Below are positions 16,044-24,433 of a stretch of DNA of 64,000 nt, one piece after another; the first letter of the stretch is position 1; each line of letters starts with the position of its first letter. This DNA is from Alloboseaceae bacterium BT-24-1 (GTDB lineage: Bacteria; Pseudomonadota; Alphaproteobacteria; Rhizobiales; Beijerinckiaceae). The position numbers and the translations under genes are program-made. A model generated the notes under the pieces. That model ran no database searches. It saw only the letters and a program-made list of their open reading frames with translations, and had not been told where the DNA came from. The stretch spans positions 433,762 through 497,761 of the forward strand of contig JAOYTL010000005.1 of NCBI GenBank assembly GCA_025846845.1. The letters are read 5' to 3'.

Positions 16044-16919
16044 TTGCTCACCCTTTTCATCCAGCAGGTGCTGAACGGGCTGCTCGACGGGGTCTATTAC
16101 CTCCTGATCGCGCTCGGCCTGTCGCTGATCTTTTCGCTTGGCGGTATCGTCAACCTGGCGCACGGCGCCTTCTATGCGATCGGCGCCTATCTCACGATCG
16201 TGCTCGCCCCGCATATCGGCTTCGGCGGCGCCATCATCGCCTCGCCGGTGCTGGTCGCGCTGATCGGCATCGTCATCGAGCGCGGCCTGTTCCAGCGGTT
16301 CTACCGTTCCGACCCGATCCTCTCGCTGCTCTTGACCTTCGGCCTCGCCATGGTCGCCGAGCAGTCGCTGCGCATGATCTTCGGCGCGCCGCCGCTTTCG
16401 TTCTCGATCCCGCCGGCGCTGCGCGGCCAGATCTTCATCGGCGACTTCATCTATTCGCGCTACCGCGCCTTGCTGATCCTGATCGCCGCCGCCTGCGTAC
16501 TCGGCCTCTGGTTCCTCCTGCAGCGCACCGCCTTCGGCCGCGTCGTGCGCGCCGGCGTGCAGAACCCCGACATGGTCGGCGCGCTCGGCATCTCCCTGCA
16601 GCCCTACATGATGACGGTCGCCGGCATCGGCATCGGCCTTGCCGGCCTCGCCGGCGTGCTGCTCGCGCCGATCTATTCGATCCACCCGGCCATGGGCCAG
16701 GAGATCATCACGCCGGCCTTCGTCGTCGTCGTCATCGGCGGTCTCGGCTCCTTCTGGGGCGTCGTCGTCGCCGCCCTGATGGTCGGCCTGGTCAAGGGCA
16801 TCACCATCGGCCTTGGCCTGACGCAATGGTCGACCGCGGTGATCTACCTGATGATGCTGCTCGTCCTGCTCTTCCGTCCGCGCGGCCTGTTCGGCGAGCG
16901 CATCCAGCGCTTCGAGTGA
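16044..16919 (+). CDS. livH: LivH-type branched-chain ABC transporter permease
   Basis: A 291-aa inner-membrane permease with about eight hydrophobic segments. Family signatures include LNGLLDGVYYLLIALGLSLIF, GIVNLAHGAFYAIGAYL, a central ALGISLQPYM loop and the late GGLGSFWGVVVAALMVG. The likely start is TTG at 16044 with AAAGG upstream; no in-frame ATG precedes the first helix. It pairs with the LivM part of the fused protein encoded 303 bp downstream to form the membrane channel. Confidence 0.87.
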   Translation: MLTLFIQQVLNGLLDGVYYLLIALGLSLIFSLGGIVNLAHGAFYAIGAYLTIVLAPHIGFGGAIIASPVLVALIGIVIERGLFQRFYRSDPILSLLLTFGLAMVAEQSLRMIFGAPPLSFSIPPALRGQIFIGDFIYSRYRALLILIAAACVLGLWFLLQRTAFGRVVRAGVQNPDMVGALGISLQPYMMTVAGIGIGLAGLAGVLLAPIYSIHPAMGQEIITPAFVVVVIGGLGSFWGVVVAALMVGLVKGITIGLGLTQWSTAVIYLMMLLVLLFRPRGLFGERIQRFE

Positions 16920-16980
16920 GGCCGAGATGGACACCGGGCCCAAATCATTCGCCATCTCTGAGGAAGAAGCGCGCTTCTTC

Positions 16981-17141
16981 CCTTCTCCCCTTGCGGGAGA
17001 AGGTGGCTCGGCGAAGCCGAGACGGATGAGGGGTCGCGCGACGATTGCAGCGTCGGCGGCTTGGCATCGTCGCTTACCGGAAAGACCTGCGCGACCCCTC
17101 ATCCGGCGCTACGCGCCACCTTCTCCCGCAAGGGGAGAAGG
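16981..17141. repeat. Long inverted repeat, family C (copy 1)
   Basis: Two arms of about 50 bp (16981-17040 and 17091-17141) are inverted copies. Each begins CCTTCTCCCCTTGCGGGAG (a hairpin itself) and ends GGATGAGGGGTCGCG. The internal part differs but keeps a hairpin (TCGGC-GAA-GCCGA against GCG-TAG-CGC). A third related piece, CTCTCCCC...GGGGGGAGGG, is at about 17164-17192. This repeat fills most of the 303-bp gap between livH and the LivMGF gene; I see no gene there, and its apparent open frame is repeat sequence. Confidence 0.8.
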
Positions 17142-17222
17142 CAAAATCCCGCGCGCCCATCCACCTCTCCCCACCGCAAGCGGGGGGAGGGAGGAACAAG
17201 CGGCGCGCCTCGGGAAATCTTC

Positions 17223-19748
17223 ATGACCAGCTCCCAGCGCGACTATCTCCCGCTCGTCCTCGCCGCTCTCGGCCTCGCCATCTTGCCCTCGCTGATGCAT
17301 GCGGTCGGGCTCGGCACCACCTCGGCCACCGAGGTCGTGGTCTTCGCCATCGCCTGCATGGCGCTCAACGTGCTGGTCGGCACGACGGGCCTCGTCTCCT
17401 TCGGCCACGGCGCCTGGTTCGGCATCGCCGCCTATGCGGCGGGCCTGATCCAGCGCAACTGGCTGCCCGGCCAGTTCGCCCTGCCGATCCTGCTCGCGGT
17501 CGCGCTCGTCGCGCTGATCGCTTTCGCCTTCGGCGCGCTGATCCTGCGTCGCAAGGGCGTCTATTTCTCGCTGCTGACGCTGGCGCTGGCCGCCATGATC
17601 TATTCGGTCGCCTTCCGCTGGACATCGGTCACCGGCGGCGAGGACGGCCTCGGCGGCATCAAGCGCCCGCTCTTCGCCGGCGTCGATTTCGAGATCGCCC
17701 TGCCCTTCTACATGCTGGTCGCGACGATCGGCTTTGCGGTCGTCTACGGGCTCTGGCGCTTTCATCGCTCGCCGGTCGGCACCGTGCTGGTCGCGATCCG
17801 CGAGAACGAGCAGCGCGCCCGCTTCCTCGGCTATGCGACGAACCGCTACAAGCTCGTCGCCTTCACCGTCTCGGCGGCACTGACCGGGCTCGCCGGCACG
17901 CTGCTGCTGTTCAACAACCGCATGACTTCGGCCGAGCCGATCTCGGTCGCCTTCTCCGGCGAATTGCTGGCAATGGTGGTGATCGGCGGCATGCGCTCCT
18001 TCCTCGGGCCGGCGCTGGGCGCGCTCTTCTTCGTCGTCTTCCGCGACTTGCTCTCCAGCGTCACCGAGAACTGGCTGTTCTGGTTCGGCCTGCTCTTCGT
18101 CGCCTTCATCGTCTTCTCGCCCGACGGCTTGGTCGGCGTCGGCCAGCGCCTGCTGAAACCCTTCCGCAAGCAGGCGGCCGAGGATGCGGCGATGTCGGCT
18201 CGCAAGGCCGGCGCAGTCGAACTGCCGGCCTTCATGAAGCCTGGGGATGCCGGCGACGGCACCATCCTGACCGCGACCGGCCTCGCCAAGAGCTTCGGCG
18301 GCATCAAGGCGGTCGAGAACGTCGACATCACCATGCGCGACCGGCGCCTGCATGCGCTGATCGGCCCCAACGGCGCCGGCAAGACCACCGCCTTCAACCT
18401 GATCTCCGGCCTGTTCAAGCCGGACCGGGGGCAGGTCCGCTTGCGCGATCGCGACATTGCCGGGCTCTCCCCGGAGGCGATCACCCGGGCCGGCATCGGC
18501 CGCGCCTTCCAGATCACCAATCTGTTCCCGACGCTCTCGGTTGCCGAGAATGTCCGCCTCGCCGTTCAGGCGCGCTCAGCCGAGCGCTTCGGTCTCTGGC
18601 AATCCGCCGGCGACCTCGACCAGGTCAATGACGAGACCCGCCAGGTCATCGCGACCATGGGCCTTTCAGGCATCGAACAGGCGGAAGCCGGCTCGCTCAG
18701 CTATGGCGGCCAGCGCCTGCTCGACATGTCCCTAGCACTGGCAACGAGTCCGCGCGTGCTCTTGCTCGACGAGCCGCTCGCCGGCCTTGCCGCGACCGAG
18801 CGCGAGCGCGTCGGCAACCTGATCAAGTCGATCTCGACCGACCTGCCGGTGCTGCTGGTCGAGCACGACATCGACCGCGTCTTCGCCATCGCCGACCACG
18901 TCACGGTGATGAACGAAGGCTCGGTGCTGGTCGACGGCACGGTCGAGGATGCCCGCTCCTCGCCCAAGGTGCAGGAGGTCTATATCGGCTCCGGCGCCCA
19001 TGCGCTGGCCGAGAAGCCACGCGAGAGCGCAGCGGGCGAGAAAGTGCTGCTCGGACTGTCCGGCGTCGACACCTTCTACGGCAAGAGCCACATCCTGCGA
19101 GACGTCACCTTCGACGTGCACGAGAACGAGATCGTCGCCTTGCTCGGTCGCAACGGCGCCGGCAAGTCGACCCTGCTCAAGACCGTGACCGGCATCGCCC
19201 CGCCGGCCTCCGGTTCGATCAGTCTCGCCGGCAGCGACATCGCCCGGCTGCCGCCGGCTGGGATCGCCCGCGCCGGCATCGCCTATGTGCCGCAGGGCCG
19301 CGGCCTCTTCGCCGGCATGAGCGTCAAGGACAATATGGAGCTCGGCCGCCTGCGCCGCCGCACCGGCAACGGCACCCATTGGGAGGACGAGAAGATCTTT
19401 GCCTTCTTCCCGCGCATTCGGGAGCGCTGGCATTCGCCGGCCGATTACCTCTCCGGCGGCGAACAGCAGATGGTGGCAGTGGCGCGCGCGCTCTCCGGCG
19501 ACACCCGCGTCCTGCTGCTCGACGAGCCGTTCGAGGGGCTGGCCCCGGCCGTGGTCGAGGAGCTGTTCGAGGCCTTCGACAAGCTCCGGAAGGAGATCGC
19601 CATCGTCATCGTCGACCACCATCTCGACCTCGCGCTGGCATTGTCCGACCGCACCGTCGTGCTCGAGCGCGGCCAGGTCACCCATATCGGCCCCTCGCGC
19701 GCGCTGAGCCAGGACCTCGCGCTGCGGCGGCAGGTGCTCTGGCTGTGA
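17223..19748 (+). CDS. LivM-LivG-LivF fusion: permease plus two ATPase domains in one chain
   Basis: An 841-aa protein joining three subunits that are normally separate. Residues 1 to about 320 are a LivM permease (CMALNVLVGTTGLVSFGHGAWFGI in short pieces, then hydrophobic helices to PDGLVGVGQRLL). Residues about 345-595 are a LivG ATPase: Walker A GPNGAGKTT near 382, signature LSYGGQR near 492, Walker B VLLLDEP near 514. Residues about 605-841 are a LivF ATPase: Walker A GRNGAGKST near 643, signature LSGGEQQ near 743, Walker B VLLLDEP near 763. ATG 17223 opens the chain. No frameshift is needed. LivM-LivG fusions are known; a continuous triple fusion is less usual and would fix a 1:1:1 stoichiometry. 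Confidence 0.9.
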   Translation: MTSSQRDYLPLVLAALGLAILPSLMHAVGLGTTSATEVVVFAIACMALNVLVGTTGLVSFGHGAWFGIAAYAAGLIQRNWLPGQFALPILLAVALVALIAFAFGALILRRKGVYFSLLTLALAAMIYSVAFRWTSVTGGEDGLGGIKRPLFAGVDFEIALPFYMLVATIGFAVVYGLWRFHRSPVGTVLVAIRENEQRARFLGYATNRYKLVAFTVSAALTGLAGTLLLFNNRMTSAEPISVAFSGELLAMVVIGGMRSFLGPALGALFFVVFRDLLSSVTENWLFWFGLLFVAFIVFSPDGLVGVGQRLLKPFRKQAAEDAAMSARKAGAVELPAFMKPGDAGDGTILTATGLAKSFGGIKAVENVDITMRDRRLHALIGPNGAGKTTAFNLISGLFKPDRGQVRLRDRDIAGLSPEAITRAGIGRAFQITNLFPTLSVAENVRLAVQARSAERFGLWQSAGDLDQVNDETRQVIATMGLSGIEQAEAGSLSYGGQRLLDMSLALATSPRVLLLDEPLAGLAATERERVGNLIKSISTDLPVLLVEHDIDRVFAIADHVTVMNEGSVLVDGTVEDARSSPKVQEVYIGSGAHALAEKPRESAAGEKVLLGLSGVDTFYGKSHILRDVTFDVHENEIVALLGRNGAGKSTLLKTVTGIAPPASGSISLAGSDIARLPPAGIARAGIAYVPQGRGLFAGMSVKDNMELGRLRRRTGNGTHWEDEKIFAFFPRIRERWHSPADYLSGGEQQMVAVARALSGDTRVLLLDEPFEGLAPAVVEELFEAFDKLRKEIAIVIVDHHLDLALALSDRTVVLERGQVTHIGPSRALSQDLALRRQVLWL

Positions 19749-19764
19749 GCGCGGTTCACCTCCA

Positions 19765-19914
19765 CCGTCATTCCGGGGCTTCGCGCAGCGAAGAGCCCGG
19801 AACCCATAACCACTGCCGATTCCGGAAGAACCGTTGCCATTGTCGCGCCTCGTCTTTGGCCACCTGCGGTTCTGGGTTCCGGGCTCACGCCTGCGGCGTG
19901 CCCCGGAATGACGG
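19765..19914. repeat. Inverted pair of REP-like hairpins, family A (copy 1)
   Basis: Two 42-bp inverted arms share CCGTCATTCCGGGGC and GAGCCCGGAACCCA. Between these, each arm has its own 13-nt hairpin that differs in sequence but not in shape: TTCGC-GCA-GCGAA on the left, ACGCC-GCA-GGCGT on the right. This compensatory change shows the structure is conserved, not just the sequence. Located between the LivMGF gene and the dehydrogenase gene. Confidence 0.85.
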
Positions 19915-19950
19915 CGTGGTTTCTACACCTCTGAACCCGGAACCCTTCGC

Positions 19951-20892
19951 ATGACCAAGATCGCCATCGTCGGCTCCGGCCTGATCGGCCGCGCCTGGGC
20001 CACCGTCTTCGCCAGCCATGGCTTCGAGGTCGCGCTGCACGATGTGAAGCCGGAGGCCGCCAAGGCCGCCCGCACCCATATCGGCAAGAACCTCAAGGAA
20101 CTCGCCGGCCACGGCCTCGTCGACGATCCCAAGGGCTCGCTCGCCCGCATCCGCGTCGCCAAGGATCTCGCCGATGCGCTGAAGGGCGTGGCGCTGGTGC
20201 AGGAGAACGGGCCGGAGACGGTCGAGGCCAAGCGCGAGCTCTTCGCGCAGATGGACGCGCTCGCGCCGGCTTCCGCGATCCTGGCGTCCTCGACCTCCTT
20301 CATCATGGCCTCGACCTTCTCGGAAGATCTGAAGGGCCGCGCCCGCTGCCTTGTCGCCCACCCGGTCAACCCGCCGCATCTGGTGCCGATCGTCGAGCTG
20401 GCACCGGCGCCCTGGACCGATCCCAAGGTCGTCGCCAGGGCCAAGCGCATCTACGAGCAGGCCGGCCAGGTCGCGATCATGCTGCGCAAGGAGAAGCCCG
20501 GCTTCGTGCTCAACCGCTTGCAGGCGGTGTTGCTGGCCGAGGCCTTCCGCCTCGTCGGCGAGGGCGTCGCCAGCGCCGAGGACGTCGACAAGACGATCCG
20601 CGACGGGCTCGGCCTGCGGTGGTCGTTCATGGGGCCATTCGAGACGATCGAGCTCAATGCGCCCGGCGGCATCCCCGACTATTGCGCCCGCTATTCGGAG
20701 TCGCTCGACCGCATGGTCAAATCCTCGGAAGGGCTGGGCAACCCGTTCAAGCCCGAGACGGTCGCCGAAGTCATGCGTGAATGGCGCGGCGCGCAGGAGG
20801 CCGGCCGCGTCAAGCGCCTGAGCGACTGGCGCGATAGCCGCCTCGCCGCGTTGCAGGCGCATAAGCGCGCTGCGAAGCGCAAGCCGGCGTGA
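19951..20892 (+). CDS. 3-hydroxyacyl-CoA-dehydrogenase-fold enzyme, L-gulonate 3-dehydrogenase-like
   Basis: A 313-aa NAD-dependent dehydrogenase. Rossmann motif GSGLIGRAWA near residue 9 with Asp36 (LHDVKPE) for NAD. The SSTSFIMAS, VAHPVNPPHLVPIVEL and GFVLNRLQAVLLAEAFRLV stretches and GPFETIELNAPGG align by memory with mammalian CRYL1/L-gulonate 3-dehydrogenase, and more distantly with carnitine 3-dehydrogenase. It would oxidise a free beta-hydroxy acid to a beta-keto acid. The next gene, 36 bp downstream, encodes a beta-keto-acid cleavage enzyme, so the product of this reaction is probably its substrate. Confidence 0.82.
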   Translation: MTKIAIVGSGLIGRAWATVFASHGFEVALHDVKPEAAKAARTHIGKNLKELAGHGLVDDPKGSLARIRVAKDLADALKGVALVQENGPETVEAKRELFAQMDALAPASAILASSTSFIMASTFSEDLKGRARCLVAHPVNPPHLVPIVELAPAPWTDPKVVARAKRIYEQAGQVAIMLRKEKPGFVLNRLQAVLLAEAFRLVGEGVASAEDVDKTIRDGLGLRWSFMGPFETIELNAPGGIPDYCARYSESLDRMVKSSEGLGNPFKPETVAEVMREWRGAQEAGRVKRLSDWRDSRLAALQAHKRAAKRKPA

Positions 20893-20928
20893 ACATTTGA
20901 ACTAGGGATCAGCGAAGGACTTAATCGC

Positions 20929-21861
20929 ATGGCCAAGAACCGCAAAGTCATCATCACCTGCGCCGTCACCGGCGCGATCCACACGCCCTCGATGTCGCCT
21001 TACCTGCCGGTGACGCCGGAGGAAATCATCGATGCCGCCGTCGGCGCGGCCGAGGCCGGCGCGGCGCTGGTCCATGTCCATGCCCGCAACCCGGTGACCG
21101 GTCAGCCCGACCAGTCGCCGGAAGCCTTCGAGCCCTTCCTCAAGGTGATCAAGCAGCGCTCGAACTGCGTCATCAACATTACCACCGGCGGCGCCCCGAC
21201 CATGCTGGTTGAGGAGCGGCTGAAGCCCTGCGCCCATTTCAAACCCGAGGTCGCCTCGCTCAACATGGGCTCGATGAATTTCGGGCTCTACCCGATGCTG
21301 AACCGCTTCAAGGAGTTCAAGCACGACTGGGAACGCCCGTACCTCGAGGGCTCGAACGACCGTGTGTTCAAGAACACCTTCAAGGACATTGAGAACATCC
21401 TGACGACCTGCGCCGAGAACGGCACGCGCTTCGAGATCGAGTGCTACGACATCGGCCATCTCTACACGCTGGCGCATTTCGTCGACCGCGGGCTGGTGAA
21501 GCCGCCCTTCTTCGTCCAGTCGGTCTTCGGCCTGCTCGGCGGCATCGGCCCGCATCCCGAGGACGTCGCCCATATGAAACGCACCGCCGACCGACTCTTC
21601 GGCGACGATTATCACTGGTCGGTGCTCGGCGCCGGTCGCCATCAATTGCCGATCGCAGCGATGGCGGTCGCGATGGGCGGCAACTTGCGCGTCGGCCTCG
21701 AGGATTCGCTCTGGCTCGGTCCGGGCCAGCTCGCCAAGTCGAACGCCGACCAGGTCCGCGCCGCCCGCAAGATCATCGAAGGCCTCGGCCTCGAGATCGC
21801 GACGCCGGACGACGCCCGCGAACAGCTCCAGCTCAAGGGCGCCGACAAGGTCGCGTTCTGA
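20929..21861 (+). CDS. BKACE-family (DUF849) beta-keto acid cleavage enzyme
   Basis: A 310-aa TIM-barrel enzyme of the BKACE family, which condenses a beta-keto acid with acetyl-CoA and releases acetoacetate plus a new CoA ester. Zn-binding histidines are in VHVHARNP (His49, His51). The catalytic Glu/Asp pair is in VGLEDSLW near residue 260. In the founding member Kce the amine-binding glutamate follows TGA; here the stretch is TGAIHTPSMSP, with Ile instead, so an amine-bearing 3-keto-5-aminohexanoate substrate is unlikely (inference). Final gene of the Liv/dehydrogenase operon; AAGGAC precedes ATG 20929. Confidence 0.86.
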   Translation: MAKNRKVIITCAVTGAIHTPSMSPYLPVTPEEIIDAAVGAAEAGAALVHVHARNPVTGQPDQSPEAFEPFLKVIKQRSNCVINITTGGAPTMLVEERLKPCAHFKPEVASLNMGSMNFGLYPMLNRFKEFKHDWERPYLEGSNDRVFKNTFKDIENILTTCAENGTRFEIECYDIGHLYTLAHFVDRGLVKPPFFVQSVFGLLGGIGPHPEDVAHMKRTADRLFGDDYHWSVLGAGRHQLPIAAMAVAMGGNLRVGLEDSLWLGPGQLAKSNADQVRAARKIIEGLGLEIATPDDAREQLQLKGADKVAF

Positions 21862-21956
21862 CAGCTCTCAACTCGCGTCCGGCGAGGTTGGCTCGTCGGA
21901 TGCGGGTAGGATAAAGCTCGCGCCGACCCAGAGCGAACCGGGCCGGCAGCGCAGGC

Positions 21957-23597
21957 ATGCACACCTTCACCTTCATCCTGATCCTGGTCATGGCCGTGGT
22001 GGCCTCGCAGCCGCTCACGCGGTTGCTAAGGATCGTCCCGCTCCCGATCGTCCAGATCGCACTTGGCGCGGCCCTGGCCTGGCCGACCTCAGGCTTCCAT
22101 ACCGCGATCGAGCCGGAGCTCTTCCTCCTGCTCTTTATCGCGCCTCTGCTCTTCGCCGACGCCTGGGAGGCGCCCAAGCGCGAATATCGCCGGCTGCTGC
22201 GGCCGATCCTGTCGCTGTCTTTCGGCCTGGTCTTCTTCACCACCCTCGGCTGCGGCCTCGCTCTGCACTGGCTGGTCCCCTCCATGCCGCTGCCGGTGGC
22301 CTTCGCGCTTGCTGCTGTGCTCTCGCCGACCGATGCGGTCGCAGTCTCCTCCATCGTCGACAAGGAGAGCGTGCCGAAGGACCTGATGCATATTCTCGAA
22401 GGGGAATCGCTGCTCAACGACGCCTCCGGCCTCGTGATCTTCCGCTTCGCCACCGCAGCGGCCCTGACCGGCAGCTTCTCGCTCTGGCAGGCCTCGCTCG
22501 CCTTCCTCTTCGCCGTCGCGGGAGGTGTCGCCGCAGGCCTGCTCGCGGTCGTTGTGGTCTCCTGGGCGCTGAAGCTGCTGGCGAAATTCGATCGAATCCC
22601 GCCGGAGGCACAGGTGCTCGTCATCATGTTCCTGCCCTTCGCAGCCTTCCTGGCGGCGGAAAGCGTGCATGCCTCCGGCGTGCTTGCGGCCGTCGTCGCC
22701 GGCCTCACCGTCGGGCGCACGCGCACCGCCAGCCAGCTCAGCGTCTCCGCCTACATGCTCGCCCACTCCTTCTGGACGATGCTGGCCTTCCTCCTGAACG
22801 GTACGATCTTCGTGCTGCTCGGCCTGCAATTGCCGGCGATCATCCGCACCGCTCCGACGGCTCTGACCGGCTGGCACTGGCTTTGGCAGCCGCTCGTCAT
22901 CGTGGTCGCGCTGACACTCTGCCTGATCCTGCTGCGCTACCTCTGGATCACGGTGGCGGTCGCCGCCGGACGTCTCATCAGCCGGCTCAGGCACGAGGCT
23001 CCACTCAAGGCTACACCCCGCATCCGTCTCGCGAGCTCGATCGCCGGCGTGCGCGGTGCCGTCACGCTCGCAGGCGTGCTGTCCTTGCCGGTGCTGGCGC
23101 TCGACGGCTCGCCCTTTCCAGGACGGGACGTCGCGATCTTTCTGGCCGCGGGCGTGATCCTGCTCTGGCTCGTGATCGCCAGCGTCGGACTGCCGCCGGT
23201 CGTGCGCGGGCTCGTTGTCGGACACGCCGCTCATGCCACCGAGGTGCGCAGGGCGCGCATCACCGCCACTGAAGCCGCGATTGCCCGGCTGGAGGGCGTT
23301 GCACATCGCGGCGGGACGGACGGCGCCGCCACGGTCGACCAGGCGGTGGCGGAGGGTCTGATCGCGACTTACAGGCGGCGCCTCGCCTTGCTCGACGACG
23401 GCAAGACGCCGCAGGAGGAAGCGGTGACGCTACAAAGGGCCGAGGGTGCCTTGCGACACGCCGCCCTGACGGCGGAGCGCGAGGCTCTGCGTGGCCTGCT
23501 CAAGAGCGGCGAGATCGACGACGCCACCTTCAACGCGCTGGCGCACGAACTCGCTTTGCATGACGTGCTCGCCGAGGCCAAGGCCAGATCCCGCTGA
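21957..23597 (+). CDS. CPA1-family Na+/H+ antiporter
   Basis: A 546-aa membrane antiporter of the NhaP/CPA1 type, exchanging Na+ or K+ for H+. About twelve hydrophobic segments cover residues 1-430. The ion-binding motifs are LSPTDAVAV near residue 124 and EGESLLNDASGLV near 147-159, with the conserved Asn-Asp pair. A second half motif SIAGVRGAVTLAG is near 360. A cytoplasmic tail of about 110 residues (about 435-546), rich in Arg, Glu and Ala, could regulate activity. Stand-alone gene after the BKACE operon (95-bp gap), converging on tam. Confidence 0.86.
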   Translation: MHTFTFILILVMAVVASQPLTRLLRIVPLPIVQIALGAALAWPTSGFHTAIEPELFLLLFIAPLLFADAWEAPKREYRRLLRPILSLSFGLVFFTTLGCGLALHWLVPSMPLPVAFALAAVLSPTDAVAVSSIVDKESVPKDLMHILEGESLLNDASGLVIFRFATAAALTGSFSLWQASLAFLFAVAGGVAAGLLAVVVVSWALKLLAKFDRIPPEAQVLVIMFLPFAAFLAAESVHASGVLAAVVAGLTVGRTRTASQLSVSAYMLAHSFWTMLAFLLNGTIFVLLGLQLPAIIRTAPTALTGWHWLWQPLVIVVALTLCLILLRYLWITVAVAAGRLISRLRHEAPLKATPRIRLASSIAGVRGAVTLAGVLSLPVLALDGSPFPGRDVAIFLAAGVILLWLVIASVGLPPVVRGLVVGHAAHATEVRRARITATEAAIARLEGVAHRGGTDGAATVDQAVAEGLIATYRRRLALLDDGKTPQEEAVTLQRAEGALRHAALTAEREALRGLLKSGEIDDATFNALAHELALHDVLAEAKARSR

Positions 23598-23606
23598 TTG
23601 CTGGCG

Positions 23607-24389
23607 CTATGTCCGAACCGCGAGGATGAACAAACGCGGGAAGCGCAGCAGCACCTTGCCGTCCGGCTCAATCGGATAGGCCGCGGCTATCTTCGCGCGA
23701 TAGCGTGCGAGGAACGCCTCGCGCTCCCCCGCCGGCAGCGGGTCGATATAGGGCTTCAGGCCGGTGCTCTTGAACCACTCGACGATCGCATCGTGGCCGG
23801 CGAGCGCATGGACGTAAGTCGTCTGCCAGATGTCGACCTGGCAGCCTGCCTCCATCAGCCAGCTGCGGTAATCCGAGAACGAGCCGATCACCGCCTTCGA
23901 TCCCCGCGCATTGGCAAGACGAGCCGCCCACGGCCCCTCGGCAGCGGCCTCGTCCATGGCGACATGCGAGGGTTCGCTGAGGTTGTTGGGCATCTGCACC
24001 GCAAGCGCCCCACCCGGCGCCAGTGACCGCGCCAGCCGCGCGAACAAAGCGGGATGGTCGGGAATCCATTGCAGCGCTGCGTTGGCGAAGATCAGGTCGT
24101 AGCGCCCATCCGCCGACCAATTCTCCAGATCGGCCAAGGTGAACGAAAGCTGCGGCAGGCGCTTGCGCGCCTTGTCGAGCATGTCCGGCGAGGAATCGAG
24201 ACCTTCGACCTTGGCAGCCGGGAAGCGGGCGGCGACCAGCTCGGTGCTGTTGCCCGGCCCGCAGCCGAGATCGATGCAATGCTGCGGATCGGTGAGGTGC
24301 ACGCGCTGGATCAGGTCGAGCGGCGGCCGCGTCCGCTCGTCCTCGAAGCGCAGATACTGGTTCGCATCCCAGTCGACCTTGCCCGTCAT
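23607..24389 (-). CDS. tam: Trans-aconitate 2-methyltransferase
   Basis: A 260-aa SAM-dependent methyltransferase. The start DWDANQYLRFEDERTRPP is diagnostic for Tam, and SAM motif I is CIDLGCGPGNSTELV near residue 39. FANAALQWIPDH and NNLSEPSHVAM follow. Tam methyl-esterifies trans-aconitate, a spontaneous isomer of cis-aconitate that inhibits aconitase. It stands between the antiporter (convergent, 9 bp apart) and an SDR gene 44 bp upstream on the same strand. Confident family assignment. Confidence 0.88.
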   Translation of the reverse strand: MTGKVDWDANQYLRFEDERTRPPLDLIQRVHLTDPQHCIDLGCGPGNSTELVAARFPAAKVEGLDSSPDMLDKARKRLPQLSFTLADLENWSADGRYDLIFANAALQWIPDHPALFARLARSLAPGGALAVQMPNNLSEPSHVAMDEAAAEGPWAARLANARGSKAVIGSFSDYRSWLMEAGCQVDIWQTTYVHALAGHDAIVEWFKSTGLKPYIDPLPAGEREAFLARYRAKIAAAYPIEPDGKVLLRFPRLFILAVRT

Positions 24390-24433
24390 CGCGCCTGCTC
24401 CGTCCGTCCATCCGGCGTCGACGGCCTACGCCC

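Noticed and set aside
16927..17226. A 99-codon open frame between livH and the LivMGF gene
   Set aside because: It lies entirely on the family C inverted repeat and translates palindrome sequence; no ribosome site or similarity.
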